A stretch of DNA of 64,000 bases from Beroe forskalii (Eukaryota; Ctenophora; Nuda; Beroida; Beroidae): the NCBI GenBank assembly GCA_011033025.1, contig WFMF01000086.1, forward strand, positions 62,001 through 126,000, given 5' to 3'. The notes beneath the pieces are model-generated. The model ran no database searches. It was not told where the DNA came from and saw only the letters and a program-made list of their open reading frames with translations. A program made the position numbers and the translations under genes. Of this stretch, positions 22,601 through 29,437 are shown one piece after another; positions within the stretch are counted from its first letter, which is position 1; the number at the start of each line of letters is the position of its first letter.

Positions 22601-22698
22601 TGGATCAGTTCTGAGCCTACCGTCTGATAATTCTCTATTTCTCTGGAATTCTAACCTCAGTTTCCTCATTCCTCAGTTTCTCGCAGCAAGAGTGTTGA
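1646..22698 (+). CDS. GALNT: Polypeptide N-acetylgalactosaminyltransferase (GT27), 3' part, ten exons
   Basis: Transfers GalNAc from UDP-GalNAc to Ser/Thr, starting mucin-type O-glycans in the Golgi. Exons: <1646-1770, 1893-2009, 2179-2332, 2632-2766, 3965-4043, 6089-6198, 6614-6721, 21716-21853, 22177-22307, 22677-22698. Phases agree at every junction and give 372 codons plus TGA. Visible motifs are the metal-binding DSH (exon 1), [38 protein letters not shown] and FPGGT. The ricin-type domain follows, with CLDS, HQGGNQVW, CLES, YQTW, CLDQ and SQVW marking three repeats. It resembles the GALNT1/13 group most. The 5' exons (TM anchor, stem, first half of the catalytic domain) lie left of the window. 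The last exon (residues FSQQEC, then TGA) is the least certain, because the donor before it lies in a tandem repeat. The intron after exon 7 is about 15 kb and contains three lectin genes. Confidence 0.92.
2482..2555 (+). tRNA. tRNA-Thr (anticodon AGT)
   Basis: The sequence folds into a full cloverleaf of 74 nt including the discriminator base. Acceptor arms GGCGCCA and TGGTGCC pair with one G-U. The D-loop contains AGTTGGTTAAA. The anticodon stem CCTGT/ACAGG encloses CTAGTAA, giving anticodon AGT. The T-arm is CCGAG-TTCGAAT-CTCGG, a canonical B box. There is no intron, and a short T-rich stretch (TTATTTT) follows as a Pol III stop. It lies inside a GalNAc-transferase intron on the same strand. 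It looks functional. Confidence 0.95.
2767..3964. other. Intron with a decayed short repeat
   Basis: No exon is seen. At about 3795-3950 the text contains ACCAAATTAAGAATTTTGCG and neighbouring pieces that resemble, in decayed form, the interior of the MITE at 42044-42234 (CACCAAATTAAGCA and TGCTTAATTTGGTG). This is probably an old member of that family. Confidence 0.4.
4044..6088. other. Intron with short repeats and poly-C tracts
   Basis: No exon is recognised. Contents include a TGACACC/GGTGTCA repeat cluster (4430-4680, listed separately), two poly-C tracts (near 5107 and 5698), a pair of GTCACGTGA palindromes at 5341-5368 (E-box-like CACGTG) and a small inverted repeat built on AAAGATTTAAATCTTT near 5490. 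The open frame at 4705-4899 has no family resemblance. Confidence 0.5.
4430..4680. repeat. Imperfect tandem repeat of TGACACC..CCTGGTGTCA
   Basis: About four imperfect units of 50-60 bp, each containing TGACAC(C), AATAACCCTGG or a variant, and GGTGTCAA. The unit ends are inverted copies of each other. The same TGACACC/GGTGTCA heptamer returns at about 7880-7920, 11920-11950 and 21430-21690 within this gene. Confidence 0.6.
6240..6365. repeat. Inverted repeat centred on CGATCG
   Basis: Left text ATTTATCAATCCCTTCATCG and right text CGATAAAGGGATTGATAAAG are near-complementary around a short centre with ATGCATGTACACATGCA. Outer flanks CGCGCACT and TTGCGCGCA extend the symmetry. The foldback lies in the GalNAc-transferase intron 6199-6613, 42 bp after the donor. 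Confidence 0.65.
7001..7031. repeat. Perfect 14-bp hairpin
   Basis: AAAATACGACAAAG, a three-base loop AGT, then its exact reverse complement CTTTGTCGTATTTT. A small stable palindrome near the start of the 15-kb intron; no gene is attached to it. Confidence 0.7.
8021..8400 (+). repeat. Dispersed repeat, copy 1
   Basis: Begins ACTAGCAGAACCCATGGCCT and contains GGTGTCA, TATATAAGCC, CCGGACAGACAG, (TTTA)n and GAAGAATTATA..AGTAAGAT. The same order of blocks recurs at 17459-17770 in the same orientation, in both places followed closely by a copy of the CAGGGGCGTAGCC MITE. Confidence 0.6.
8424..8605 (-). mobile_element. Decayed hAT-like MITE (CAGGGGCGTAGCC family)
   Basis: The interior and ends match, in reverse, the well-preserved copy at 34713-34875: GGCGTAACCAG, AAGGCGGCGAGTTACATT, TTGCTTGGCTCAAA, AAAGCTCTCATA, GGAGGCAGCCGCC and CCTGGCTACACCC. 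The ends have drifted and no target duplication is evident. Confidence 0.65.
9851..10855 (+). CDS. Secreted double C-type lectin-like protein 1
   Basis: Intronless 334-aa frame inside the 15-kb GalNAc-transferase intron, same strand. Residues 1-17 form a signal peptide ([14 protein letters not shown] core). Two C-type-lectin-like domains follow. CTLD1 (about 45-200) has Cys47, Cys65 and Cys194, WVWVGL at 112-117, the galactose-type QPD at 155-157 and WDD at 181-183. CTLD2 (about 201-334) has Cys216, WIWLGG at 256-261, PNPD at 289-292, EFDD at 313-316 and C-terminal Cys329/Cys331. QPD plus WND-like motifs suggest Ca-dependent sugar binding by CTLD1; CTLD2 has an unusual PNPD. No membrane anchor is seen, so it is probably secreted. 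The start was chosen for its signal peptide and conservation with the neighbouring copy. An acceptor-like CTATCTAG lies 3 nt before the ATG. Ligand and role are unknown. Confidence 0.93.
   Translation: MMKYFIAVLLIGVVAANGLLKLSEKDKAQIRGLKALLTNLDGVFPTCNLVLFSEMVDYDTADANCKSFDLGTGGDVKGNLATVNTDEKNTDLKMLLAMAYPTSSGKWAPDEWVWVGLRKMLNNDGSKKGREYHAEDWAWADGSKPLDYSGWLRGQPDQKPTKQDGVKYLQNQMRINHAGKWDDTFAFKEHPYACDYQGKYILSGNLKSWGHAKEACEAAGLIMAKVRNEGEVEEIKSAAKYFLGDAHEKTWEATNWIWLGGNDEKEEGTWVWNDGEPIEWFDTMPWRAPNPDNSDRIQGKTTQNYLSISKWGEFDDSFDHKRRARPFACQCPDT
11230..11372. mobile_element. Short inverted-repeat insertion with an empty site in the sister copy
   Basis: Ends are inverted: GGGGGGGCAACGCTCTTTTA on the left and AAAGAGCATTGGCTCCCCCC on the right, and GGGCC/GGCCC-TAAAAGAGCC lies inside. 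Unit A at 7370 reads AGGGCTAAGTGTCC with no insert, so it serves as an empty site. Flanking CTGAG/CTAAG could be a 5-bp target duplication. No ORF. Confidence 0.65.
12864..13320. mobile_element. Decayed MITE with TACCTTATCGGACATT end
   Basis: The left end reads TACCTTATCGGACATTATTG followed by TCACGGACAT and TTTCACGC. The right side carries the partial reverse complement (TTCGTGAAACTAAAGTCCGTGATAATTATAAT). The insertion is absent from sister unit A at about 9400. A solo end of the same family is at 54610-54700. Right boundary uncertain. Confidence 0.55.
13590..13930. repeat. Three imperfect ~140-bp tandem units
   Basis: Each unit contains TCTGG-GGCAGC-CCCCAGAA, CCAGACGTC, then AAAAT(C/T)GTC and ATATGATTT(G/C)(A/G)GA. 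The third unit is shorter. Present only in unit B of the lectin duplication. No coding potential seen. Confidence 0.6.
14693..15709 (+). CDS. Secreted double C-type lectin-like protein 2
   Basis: Intronless 338-aa frame, near-identical in architecture to the gene at 9851 and located at the same relative position in the second unit of a tandem duplication. Signal peptide about 1-17, then two C-type-lectin-like domains. CTLD1 keeps QPD (RGQPDQ) and KWDD. CTLD2 keeps WIWLGG, PNPDN and EFDD. Differences from copy 1 cluster in the N-terminal linker ([14 protein letters not shown]), the loop after VGLRK ([19 protein letters not shown] versus a shorter loop) and near the end of CTLD2 (SMKIMGKD), which are surface or ligand-side loops by family knowledge. 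The promoter-proximal 270 bp and the CTATCTAG-ATC-ATG start context are conserved with copy 1. Probably secreted; ligand unknown. Confidence 0.93.
   Translation: MMKYIIAVLLIGVVAANGGLLKLDDDKRAQIKGLKDLITNLDGIYPTCNLVLFSEMVDYDTADANCKSFDLGTGGDVKGNLATVNTDDKNTDLKMLLSMAYPTSSGKWAPDEWVWVGLRKVLNNDGKMKRKELKVYQPDDWAWADGSKPLYYSSWLRGQPDQAPTKEDGVKYLQNQMRINHGGKWDDTFAFKEHPYACDYQGKYILSGNLKSWGKAKEACETAGLMLAKVRNNAEVEEIKQAAKYFLGDRDEKTWEATNWIWLGGNDEKEEGTWVWNDGEPIEWFDTMPWRDPNPDNSMKIMGKDTQNYLSISKWGEFDDSFDHKRRARPFACQCPNT
15961..17458. other. Intron stretch, mostly featureless
   Basis: AT-rich, no ORF with family resemblance. At 16515-16622 there is an inverted-repeat relic: AGACACTTGCCTAATCGGGT followed by CCCTTCTAACCCGCAGCC and its near complement GGGCTGCGAGTTAGAAGG. 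The left end matches the TIR of the MITE at 47438-47570. Confidence 0.5.
17459..17770 (+). repeat. Dispersed repeat, copy 2
   Basis: Matches the repeat at 8021-8400: ACTAGCAAAACCCACGACCT at the start, GTGTCAGACCGGACAGAC in the middle, and GATGAAGAATTATATATAGT at the end. Same orientation as copy 1. Confidence 0.6.
17779..17960 (+). repeat. 39-bp minisatellite
   Basis: Between four and five units of GGAAATATTTC(T/C)TTGTGG followed by TTTGGAAATGACCCTTC(C/T)ACA. Because 39 is divisible by three it stays open in several frames, which creates spurious ORFs. Confidence 0.85.
18020..18180 (+). mobile_element. Decayed hAT-like MITE (CAGGGGCGTAGCC family)
   Basis: Contains GAGGTGTAGCCAGGAGGAAG, CCCCCTTTTGGGCAGA, AACCAAGCAAAATAAA, TTTCAATGTAACTCGCCGCC and TCTGGCC in the same order as the copy at 34713-34875. 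Ends have drifted. Confidence 0.65.
18420..18838. repeat. Foldback of two opposed decanucleotide arrays
   Basis: The left half (18420-18620) is an array of about 10-bp units CGCCAGTA(G/T)C(A/G). The right half (18625-18838) is the same unit reversed, (T/C)ACTGGCG(T/C)G. They meet at a near-perfect palindrome (CGCCAGTAT-CTGATCAT-ATACTGGCG), flanked by ACTTAAAGC on the left (in ACTTACTTAAAGCCAGGACG) and GCTTTAAGT on the right. The structure could form a hairpin with ~200-bp arms. Confidence 0.85.
18839..19942. other. Stretch upstream of lectin gene 3
   Basis: No family-level coding signal. Contains ordinary AT-rich DNA with an unassigned 83-codon open frame at 19205-19456. The frame that runs into the lectin from 19859 lacks a signal peptide at its N-terminus and is treated as 5'UTR or intron. 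An acceptor-like CCCCATATTGAG lies 3 nt before the lectin ATG. Confidence 0.4.
19943..20956 (+). CDS. Secreted double C-type lectin-like protein 3 (diverged paralogue)
   Basis: Intronless 337-aa paralogue of the two upstream lectin genes, same strand, same intron. I chose the ATG at 19943 instead of the upstream in-frame ATG at 19859, because it starts a proper signal peptide ([17 protein letters not shown]) and keeps the shared AG-ATC-ATG context. CTLD1 has WVWVGLRK and KWDD, but the QPD of the paralogues reads MPD (NGMPDQ). CTLD2 keeps WIWLGG, PNPDN and QFDD. Two loops are longer: a lysine/asparagine-rich loop after VGLRK, and [12 protein letters not shown] before NWIWLGG. The codon mix is more GC-rich than in copies 1 and 2. 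The QPD-to-MPD change may alter or abolish sugar binding in CTLD1. Ligand unknown. Confidence 0.92.
   Translation: MNLPILLVLIVGLVVADALDEEKIKQIHGMQKLLANMTGVYSTCNMVLFSKLSDYTTADNACKNFKVGSSQNVKGNLATVNNDAKNTDLKLLLELAYPKSGGKWADDEWVWVGLRKVKNNMKRKKGKNNNKYIPTDWAWADGSTPANYSQWMNGMPDQRPSKIQGTTYLQNQMRINHKGKWDDTYIYKTHPYACDYQGKYILSADKMSWSNARTACEDAGLILAKVRNEAEVEEMEAAALYFLGPRDPALREFDPDNWIWLGGNDEAEEGTWVWNDGTPIEWFDTMPWRPPNPDNAARLNGGKITQKVLSISKWGQFDDSYDDWKRARAFACQCPGT
21425..21700. repeat. 15-bp minisatellite TTGACACCATTTCAC/AAC
   Basis: A core array at about 21545-21690 of TTGACACCATTTCAC alternating with TTGACACCATTTAAC (30-bp higher-order unit), preceded by looser TTGACA(C/G)C units from 21425. It ends about 25 bp before the acceptor of the GalNAc-transferase exon at 21716. 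Confidence 0.85.
22281..22612 (+). repeat. 42-bp minisatellite that copies an exon end and its splice donor
   Basis: Eight units of about 42 bp. The first is the real exon end encoding VWDIDNFSG and its donor GG|GTAAGT. Following units repeat GGGATATCGATAACTTTAGT plus GGGTAAGTAACTG. Six or more units preserve the donor; the last two are mutated (GGGTAGG, GGATCAG). Confidence 0.92.
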
Positions 22699-22784
22699 CG
22701 CTATTTCTACAGATCAGTAGGCTTCCTCTCCTTCTCATCTTGGTGAGGGACGACTCGAATCGGGGCGGATGGGACCATTTCCCA

Positions 22785-23450
22785 TTCATTTGAGTATTTG
22801 GGACCATTTCCCGTTAATAATTTGGGACCATTTCCCGACTTATTTATCCCAGGGTCTCTGGCAGGAGGCATTACCCTGTTATCAGAACAACACCCACCCT
22901 GACACTTGGGGTGTGTCACTATACCACACCCTTACACTTGGGGTGTGTCACTATGCGACACCACACGATGAGACTTGGGGTGTGTCACTATGAGACACCA
23001 CACGATGAGACTTGGGGTGTGTCACTATGAGACACCACACCCTGAAATTTGGGGTGTGTCACTATACCACACCCGCCCTGATACTTGGGGTGTGTCACTA
23101 TACCACACCCTTACACCTTGGGTGTGTCACTATACCACACCCACCCTGACACTTGGGGTGTGTCACTATACCACACCCACCCTGACACTTGGGGTGTGTC
23201 ACTATGCGATACCACACCCTGACACTTGGGGTGTGTCACTATGCCACACCCACCCTGACAAATGAAAATTGGATGTGTCACTTAACAACACCCTGAAACT
23301 TCGGCTGTGTCACTTTACAACACCCTGACACTTCGGCTGTGTCACTTTACAACACCCTGACACTTCGGCTCTGTCACTATACCACACCCTGACACTTGAG
23401 GTGTGTCACTATGCCACACCACCCTGACACTTGGGGTTAGTCACTATGCG
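22785..23450. repeat. Two tandem arrays downstream of the GalNAc-transferase gene
   Basis: A short array of TGGGACCATTTCCC units (22788-22840) is followed by about fifteen units of around 36 bp built from CTGACACTTGGGGTGTGTCA and CTATACCACACCCA, degenerating at the right end (22890-23450). GTGTCA/TGACAC is again the core. Confidence 0.85.
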
Positions 23451-24364
23451 ATAACTGCTGAATCTTGGATTACGCATAATATCTCGAATCTCATCATGAA
23501 ATTGAATTAAATAGGTAGGTAATTAGGTGATAATTCGGACTGTGATCTCAATCTTTTTATTACGGCTATAATTGTTAACGTTTAAATTCACAAGACTAAA
23601 GTAGTGGTAAATAGTTCAATAAATCATAAATCCTGCCCAAAAGTTAATTCTGTTTTGTACATGCATTAATTTTGTTTTTTATAGTAACTACCACCGCAGC
23701 TCTTTAAAATTGAAAACCCCCTCCATCCCCTTGCTAATTGCGTTAATTAAGATTATTCTCCGCCCTTCGGGGCATTGTCCGTTTCAGTTTTCTGTTTGAA
23801 TTTGATTGCCAATGACCAGACCCGCAGCTGCAGCCGCGGAGGATCTATCAACGATATAACTATAAGAATAAGATAACTGTTTTTAAGCGGGTATGCGGGA
23901 ATTGTTCAGTTCTACACTGTTGTAGGTTTCAAAATTATTTAACAATATGACACTGACGTAGAGAAGTTTTCGCGCTCAGAGAAGTTTTCCCCATAAAATT
24001 TTACCCGCTCTGTGTTTCCATAAATATAAATATAATGATTTTTAAAACTTAAAGCATTTGCATTTTGACACGAATAATAATCAAAATATGACTAACTCTA
24101 GGACTTAGGAGTGACCTTGGTGTCTCGACCTTTCGAGGCGCAGTCAGTAAATTTTCACACCACGACTCAAAGTCAAAAGTAGAGACAACATGGTCAAACG
24201 ATGTTGCTGCAATTGTTAGTGTTAATCTTGTATAAATATTAATAATAGTTGTATTGTAAATCTAATTAAATTCGAACGTTCTAATTCTATTTAAGTATTT
24301 AACAAAATTTGTTAAATGTGTTACAAAATCAAAAAAGTTTATGATAATACTTGTGAATGGCTAA
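23451..24364. other. No feature recognised
   Basis: AT-rich DNA without a supported gene, RNA or clear repeat on either strand. Confidence 0.4.
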
Positions 24365-25405
24365 TGTCACTGTCAGACGTTGTCTGACCCCTTCGGCGGG
24401 CGCGCGCGTCCGCCGAAATAATGGTCAGACAATAAAAATAAAATATAAATGGCTATTGTGTATTGGTTGTCAGGTGTTGCCTGACCCCCTCGCGGCTGAC
24501 AATGAATGGCACGTTTGTCGTACGATGTATGACTCGCTGACGCCAGCCGCGGCTTTCATTCTCGAGATTGTCTGACGTTGACACTGTCAACGTCAGACAA
24601 TCTCGAGAATGAAAGCTCGCGGCGCTAGCTGATTCTCGAGAGGGTCTGTCATTGACAGACCCTCTCGAGAATCAGCGTGGCGCTGGCGTCGTCAATCTCG
24701 AGAGGGTCTTTCAACGTCAGACAAATGGCACGTTCCTAAGCCCGCATAGGTGTGTGTACGCGCCGCGCGCTTCTCTACTGGGGAAGCAAGCCACAGGGAT
24801 ATACCTTTTTAGCACTAAACACGTATACCTTGTCAGACGTTGTCTGACCATTATTTCGTTGTCTGACCATTATTTCGTTGTCTGACCATTATTTCGTTGT
24901 CTGACCATTATTTCGGCGGACGCGCGCGCTTCGCGCGCGCGCCCGCCGAAGGCTAAGGGGTCAGACAACGTCTGACAACGTATACCCCTGTTATCGGCGC
25001 GCTTCCTCAGAAGCGCGCGGCGCGTACACACACCTATGCGGGCTTAGGTGTTAGGAATTGTACGCGCCGCGCGCTTCCCTACTGGAGAAGCACGCAAAGT
25101 TACCTAGTCTGACGTCGTCAGACCCATTATTTAAATGGCGCGCGCGCTTCGCGCGCGCGAGGGGGTCAGGCAACGCCTGACAAAAGTTACCCTAACCAGC
25201 GCCCTGGTTTTGCCCGGCGCGGCAAGCCGCTGGTTAGGTGGACGCGCGCGCCCACCGAAGGCGAAGGGGTGAGACTTGCTAAACACGTATATCCCTGTCT
25301 GCGTTGCGCGGCGCGCTTCCCCGGCGCGCTTCCCCGTAGGGAAGCGCCGCGCGCGTACACACACCTATGCGGGCTTAGGAAGGGTGAGACAACGTCCGAC
25401 GAAAA
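24365..25405. mobile_element. GC-rich composite foldback element
   Basis: Outer ends are inverted: GTCAGACGTTGTCTGACCC on the left and the complement of GTCGGACGTTGTCTCACCC on the right. Inside are two almost perfect palindromes, with 31-bp arms at 24553-24583/24585-24615 and 23-bp arms at 24629-24651/24653-24675, each with a 1-nt centre. There are also five 19-bp units GTTGTCTGACCATTATTTC (about 24836-24918), CG-rich hairpins, and both orientations of a block CGCATAGGTGTGTGTACGCG. The GC content contrasts with the AT-rich flanks. No transposase ORF. Probably nested non-autonomous foldback transposons. Confidence 0.75.
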
Positions 25406-28200
25406 ACATTGCTTTATAAATAGATACCAAAATTTGCATGGGCCATGGATACAGTTTTTTCATCGACACTAAAAGTGGCCGGCGTAGGATGGAAACGAAT
25501 TCCGTTTACCATCAGGGTCATGTCTGACAACATGGATTCCCAGTGAACACAGTACACTCGTCAGGGTAGCCAGACGTTGCCTGCCCCATATTTTTTTCAA
25601 AATAAGGGCCAGAACTTTAAGTTGAGAATCGGGAAAAGCCGCGCATGGGTTAAGAATAGGAACTCGCGTGCGCGGATTACAGCCCGCGCCGTACGTTGCA
25701 TTGAAGGTATAGACAATTAAATGCCAATATGCATCAAAATTGCTCAAGATTAAGGATAATTGATTACAGTCGACACGTATCATATCATATGAATTCACTA
25801 AAAGTAAAATATAATTATTAATTAATTGGTTACGCAAATATAAAAGACAACTGAATAATAACACAGAATTCTGAGAACAATGTTATAGTATTATAGACCA
25901 ATCTCCACGCTCAAACAATATGATACTAGGTCCTTGGACTTAAATTGCCATAGGTTGCATCATGAGCTGAGTGATAAAAGCGGTTGAATCTCATGAAGCC
26001 AACACTTAAAAGGAGGAAACAACTACTACTAGCAATAGAGGAAATATGCAACCCAAATATAAAGTATTGATCAAAATGCAGCTTTAGAAACGCCTCAGGA
26101 CGTATTGAATTTTTGATTGATTTTCCACCAGTACCGTCCACCAGGTCTATGTCTATATAGAAGTGTTATTGATATTACAAGTGTCCTTACTTCAGTCGTC
26201 TGTCGGATACATGAAGTACAAGAGCACAAGGTATGAGGTATAGTGAGCAAGTAAAGGCCTAATCCCCCTATTATTTTCTAGCTTTTTGGTCTAATGGGAT
26301 ACCATCCGGTAGATCCAGCGATCAACGAATTTGATGACGACGTATCTGTGTGTTCTGCATCGTCAAAGATTCTTTTTATACTAACGTATAGAGATCAACA
26401 TGATACAAGATCTTTGGAACCAGGTACCTAAAGGTACCAAACTAGAGTACTTTTAGGAACTGCTGCAAGATATTTTGATCTTCAGATTCTTAATAGGTTC
26501 TAATATTATCTAAATTTATAAAGTGTTTACCATATTATCATTACTACTTTAGTAATCCCGGCGTCGAAAATCACAAAATATCGTTGCTTTGTGACGTCAT
26601 AAACCTTCCGGAAATTATATTTCTAGTGTAGGGCTTCCTTCATACCTACGTATTAAGCTATAATATATTCGAGTTTCAGGGGAACAAAGGGTGGTTAAAT
26701 ACTCTAATCATAGTGTAAACGATCAAGTTTATTCCTATATGATCAAGTATTTCTTTATATATAAGGCTGAGAGATTTAAGCCTAGGGATAAGGTACTCAA
26801 GCTTCGTCGAGATACTTTTAAAATACGGTATATATAAGGCTATTAGTATCTTAAATACAGTGTGGTAGGGGAAATTCTCAGTCATTTGCACGGATAAAAG
26901 AAGCATCAAAGGGAAAAGAATACTCATCATCTATATTTTATGGTATAAGCGATAGGAAATTATCCGAAGGAAACCTAAGGTTTTAGAAACATTGTGTTTC
27001 GGAGACCTTTTAAAAAGTCTACATTTTGAAACATTTGTTGAAGCCAATATGGTATCCCCAAATAAAGAAGCCAATTATGTAGATGCTTTCAAATTCATAT
27101 ATTATCTTGAATTTCAAGTAATTTAAACGCATTTTCATGGCTCTGGAAGCTGTGAAAATTATGAGATAATTTTTACCGGTATTACAAATTATATTCAAGT
27201 ATTTGACGACTTTGATCCCTGTTTAAAGTGGTCCCTTCAACCTCTTATCTGATGATGAAACCATTTCAATAAAACTTAACATTCTAGATTGTTACATGTG
27301 CCTTAATTGTTCTCCAAAAACCTTCTCACGAACCAAAAAACACAGCTGTCCAAACTCATAATTAATTAGTGTGGGCTGCGTTAATTGGAGTTTGGATAGA
27401 AGGTATCTACTGTCAAATAATTGTCGGGGTACCTTTCATTAAATGGCACTTTCACATAATTTTTGTTAGTTTTTAATTTCAACTAACCAAATACCAATAC
27501 AACGTAATTGAAGCACGATATTGTGCGGAAACACAAATTCTCAAGGGGCTTCCAATGATCCAAACAACCTAATATCATTTGTGATTAATTTATAGTTTTA
27601 ACTTGATACGAACTACCATGATATCCATTATCCAGATATGATACCGTGGGAGAGATACATTCACTTTAAAAGATAATTAAGAATCTAACAGCCTTATTTC
27701 ACATTTGAATTGTGACACCACAAATTTGAACCATATTAGCATATTCGGACCTGGCAAAAGTTTAACATTTTCAAATGTTTTTCAAAGATTTTTTGAGGGT
27801 CGCCAAAACATATCCCAGCTAACATTGAAAGTGGCAGTTATTTAAAACACCCATTTGCAGGAATACCCATTTCCTGCACAGTTAACATCCACAACAGCTG
27901 TTTAACACAGACTAACGCAGGACTCAATTCAAGAAATGCTGTCATAGGTCATCAACTCACAACTTTAAATTATGATAATGACGTCACAGTTTACAGCCAC
28001 TGTCTGAACACGGCTTGGTATAATTTGGGCCACCCCCTGTAACACAAACATATTATATAGTGTCGAGACAAATGTTCGTAAAGTCTATCCAATCAGAAGC
28101 CTTGGAAGTGATGTGGGAAAAAGAGGACGCAGCTTCACCATTTTATATGGTCAGTGGGCGAGCACAAAAACTGAGTGAAGTCATCAATTGAACAGTTTTA
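25406..28200. other. Stretch without a supported gene
   Basis: Mostly AT-rich and unassigned. Items noted are GGTACC-rich inverted words at 26420-26450 (AGGTACCTAAAGGTACC), a TATGATAATGACGTCAC word at 27971-27987 (listed with the TGACGTCA repeats) and an open stretch after TTTTCTAG at 26281-26370 with no family match. No RNA gene seen. Confidence 0.4.
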
Positions 28201-29437
28201 ATGATAGCTGTCTGTGTAATCTGTACCCTACAGGGTACGTTTTGGTAGTGTTTTTGAATAACATCTCCTGCCATTTACAAATATCAGATCATCATCAGAG
28301 TACTTTCCACTTGGAGTCACTTCATTACATAGCTGAATGAATATCCGTTATTATAGTTCTGATGATCTGTTTTTCTGGAAATTGAATTCAAAAAATTATC
28401 TTTTTTCAATTTTTGGAAAAAATAACTTTTTCATCAAATAATTGGTCATAAATCCAGTTCTAAATGACTAGAGCCTCCAAGAAATGGTTCACTGCAATTT
28501 TGCACTATAGAGATGGATATTTTCAATTATGAACGCCAATGCATATACATGAAGGGAATTACAGAACTTTACTTTCGAGCAAGAAATGGGTCCTCTAGGG
28601 AACTTTTTGGTAGTAGGTATTAAACAGCTGTTTAAGGTGATAATATTCTGATTCATCATGATACGAGATAACCAGTATTCAGTATCAGTGTATTGTACAA
28701 GTTATGTAATTCAAATTGGAGGCTTTGTTGTGTTAGAAAATCATAAAATGACAGATAATGCAATAAATTTATAGCTAAGATAATTTCAAACTGTGCAATT
28801 GGATGAAAAAGTAAGGTTATTCATGAAAATGCATTTGGATAGGATAACTTATTTATCTGGCATGATATTTCAATGCAAATTAGTTCAGCTGGTCAATCCC
28901 ACACCAAGTTTTCAGCATAAACATAAAGTAGGGAAATTGTACCTTCTAAGACCCTTTTTTATAATTTATTACTTTGGACCAATTTTTCAGCGATAAAAGC
29001 AATTACACAACTAGATAAGATTAAAACTTTATTTTTTAGCATCCCTATTATCTTCAGGAAATAATATTGTCATACAAAACATTCAATTTTAAGAAATTTG
29101 ATATTAAAAAGTAAAAAATGTCCCCTGTGGGGTACTTTATCAATATATACAGCTAAAATAAGAAATGGGAAATCTAAGAAATATAAATTCTGCTACTGGA
29201 TATCATTATAAAGTGTAATTAATTGAAATATAGTACAAATTTCCTCCATTCTATACAAAAAATGCAATTTTTTCAAAAAAGTCCCCTTGAAGGTACATTA
29301 TCACAATATTTAGATATACTGAGTAGTTAAGGAGGCAGAGGACCAAAAATATGGAATAAAATCCCTGTTATATGAATTATAATAACTAACTGTCTATCAC
29401 ACTGCTAAATATCCAAAAAAAAGTAAAAATGTACCTT

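Noticed and set aside
22385-23265. Repetitive open frames in both directions
   Set aside because: They come from the 42-bp splice-donor array and the GTGTCA arrays, not from unique coding sequence.
26281-26370. Possible exon after TTTTCTAG (LFGLMGYHPVDPAINEFDDD..)
   Set aside because: Open frame with an acceptor-like start but no fitting donor, no family match and no neighbouring exons.
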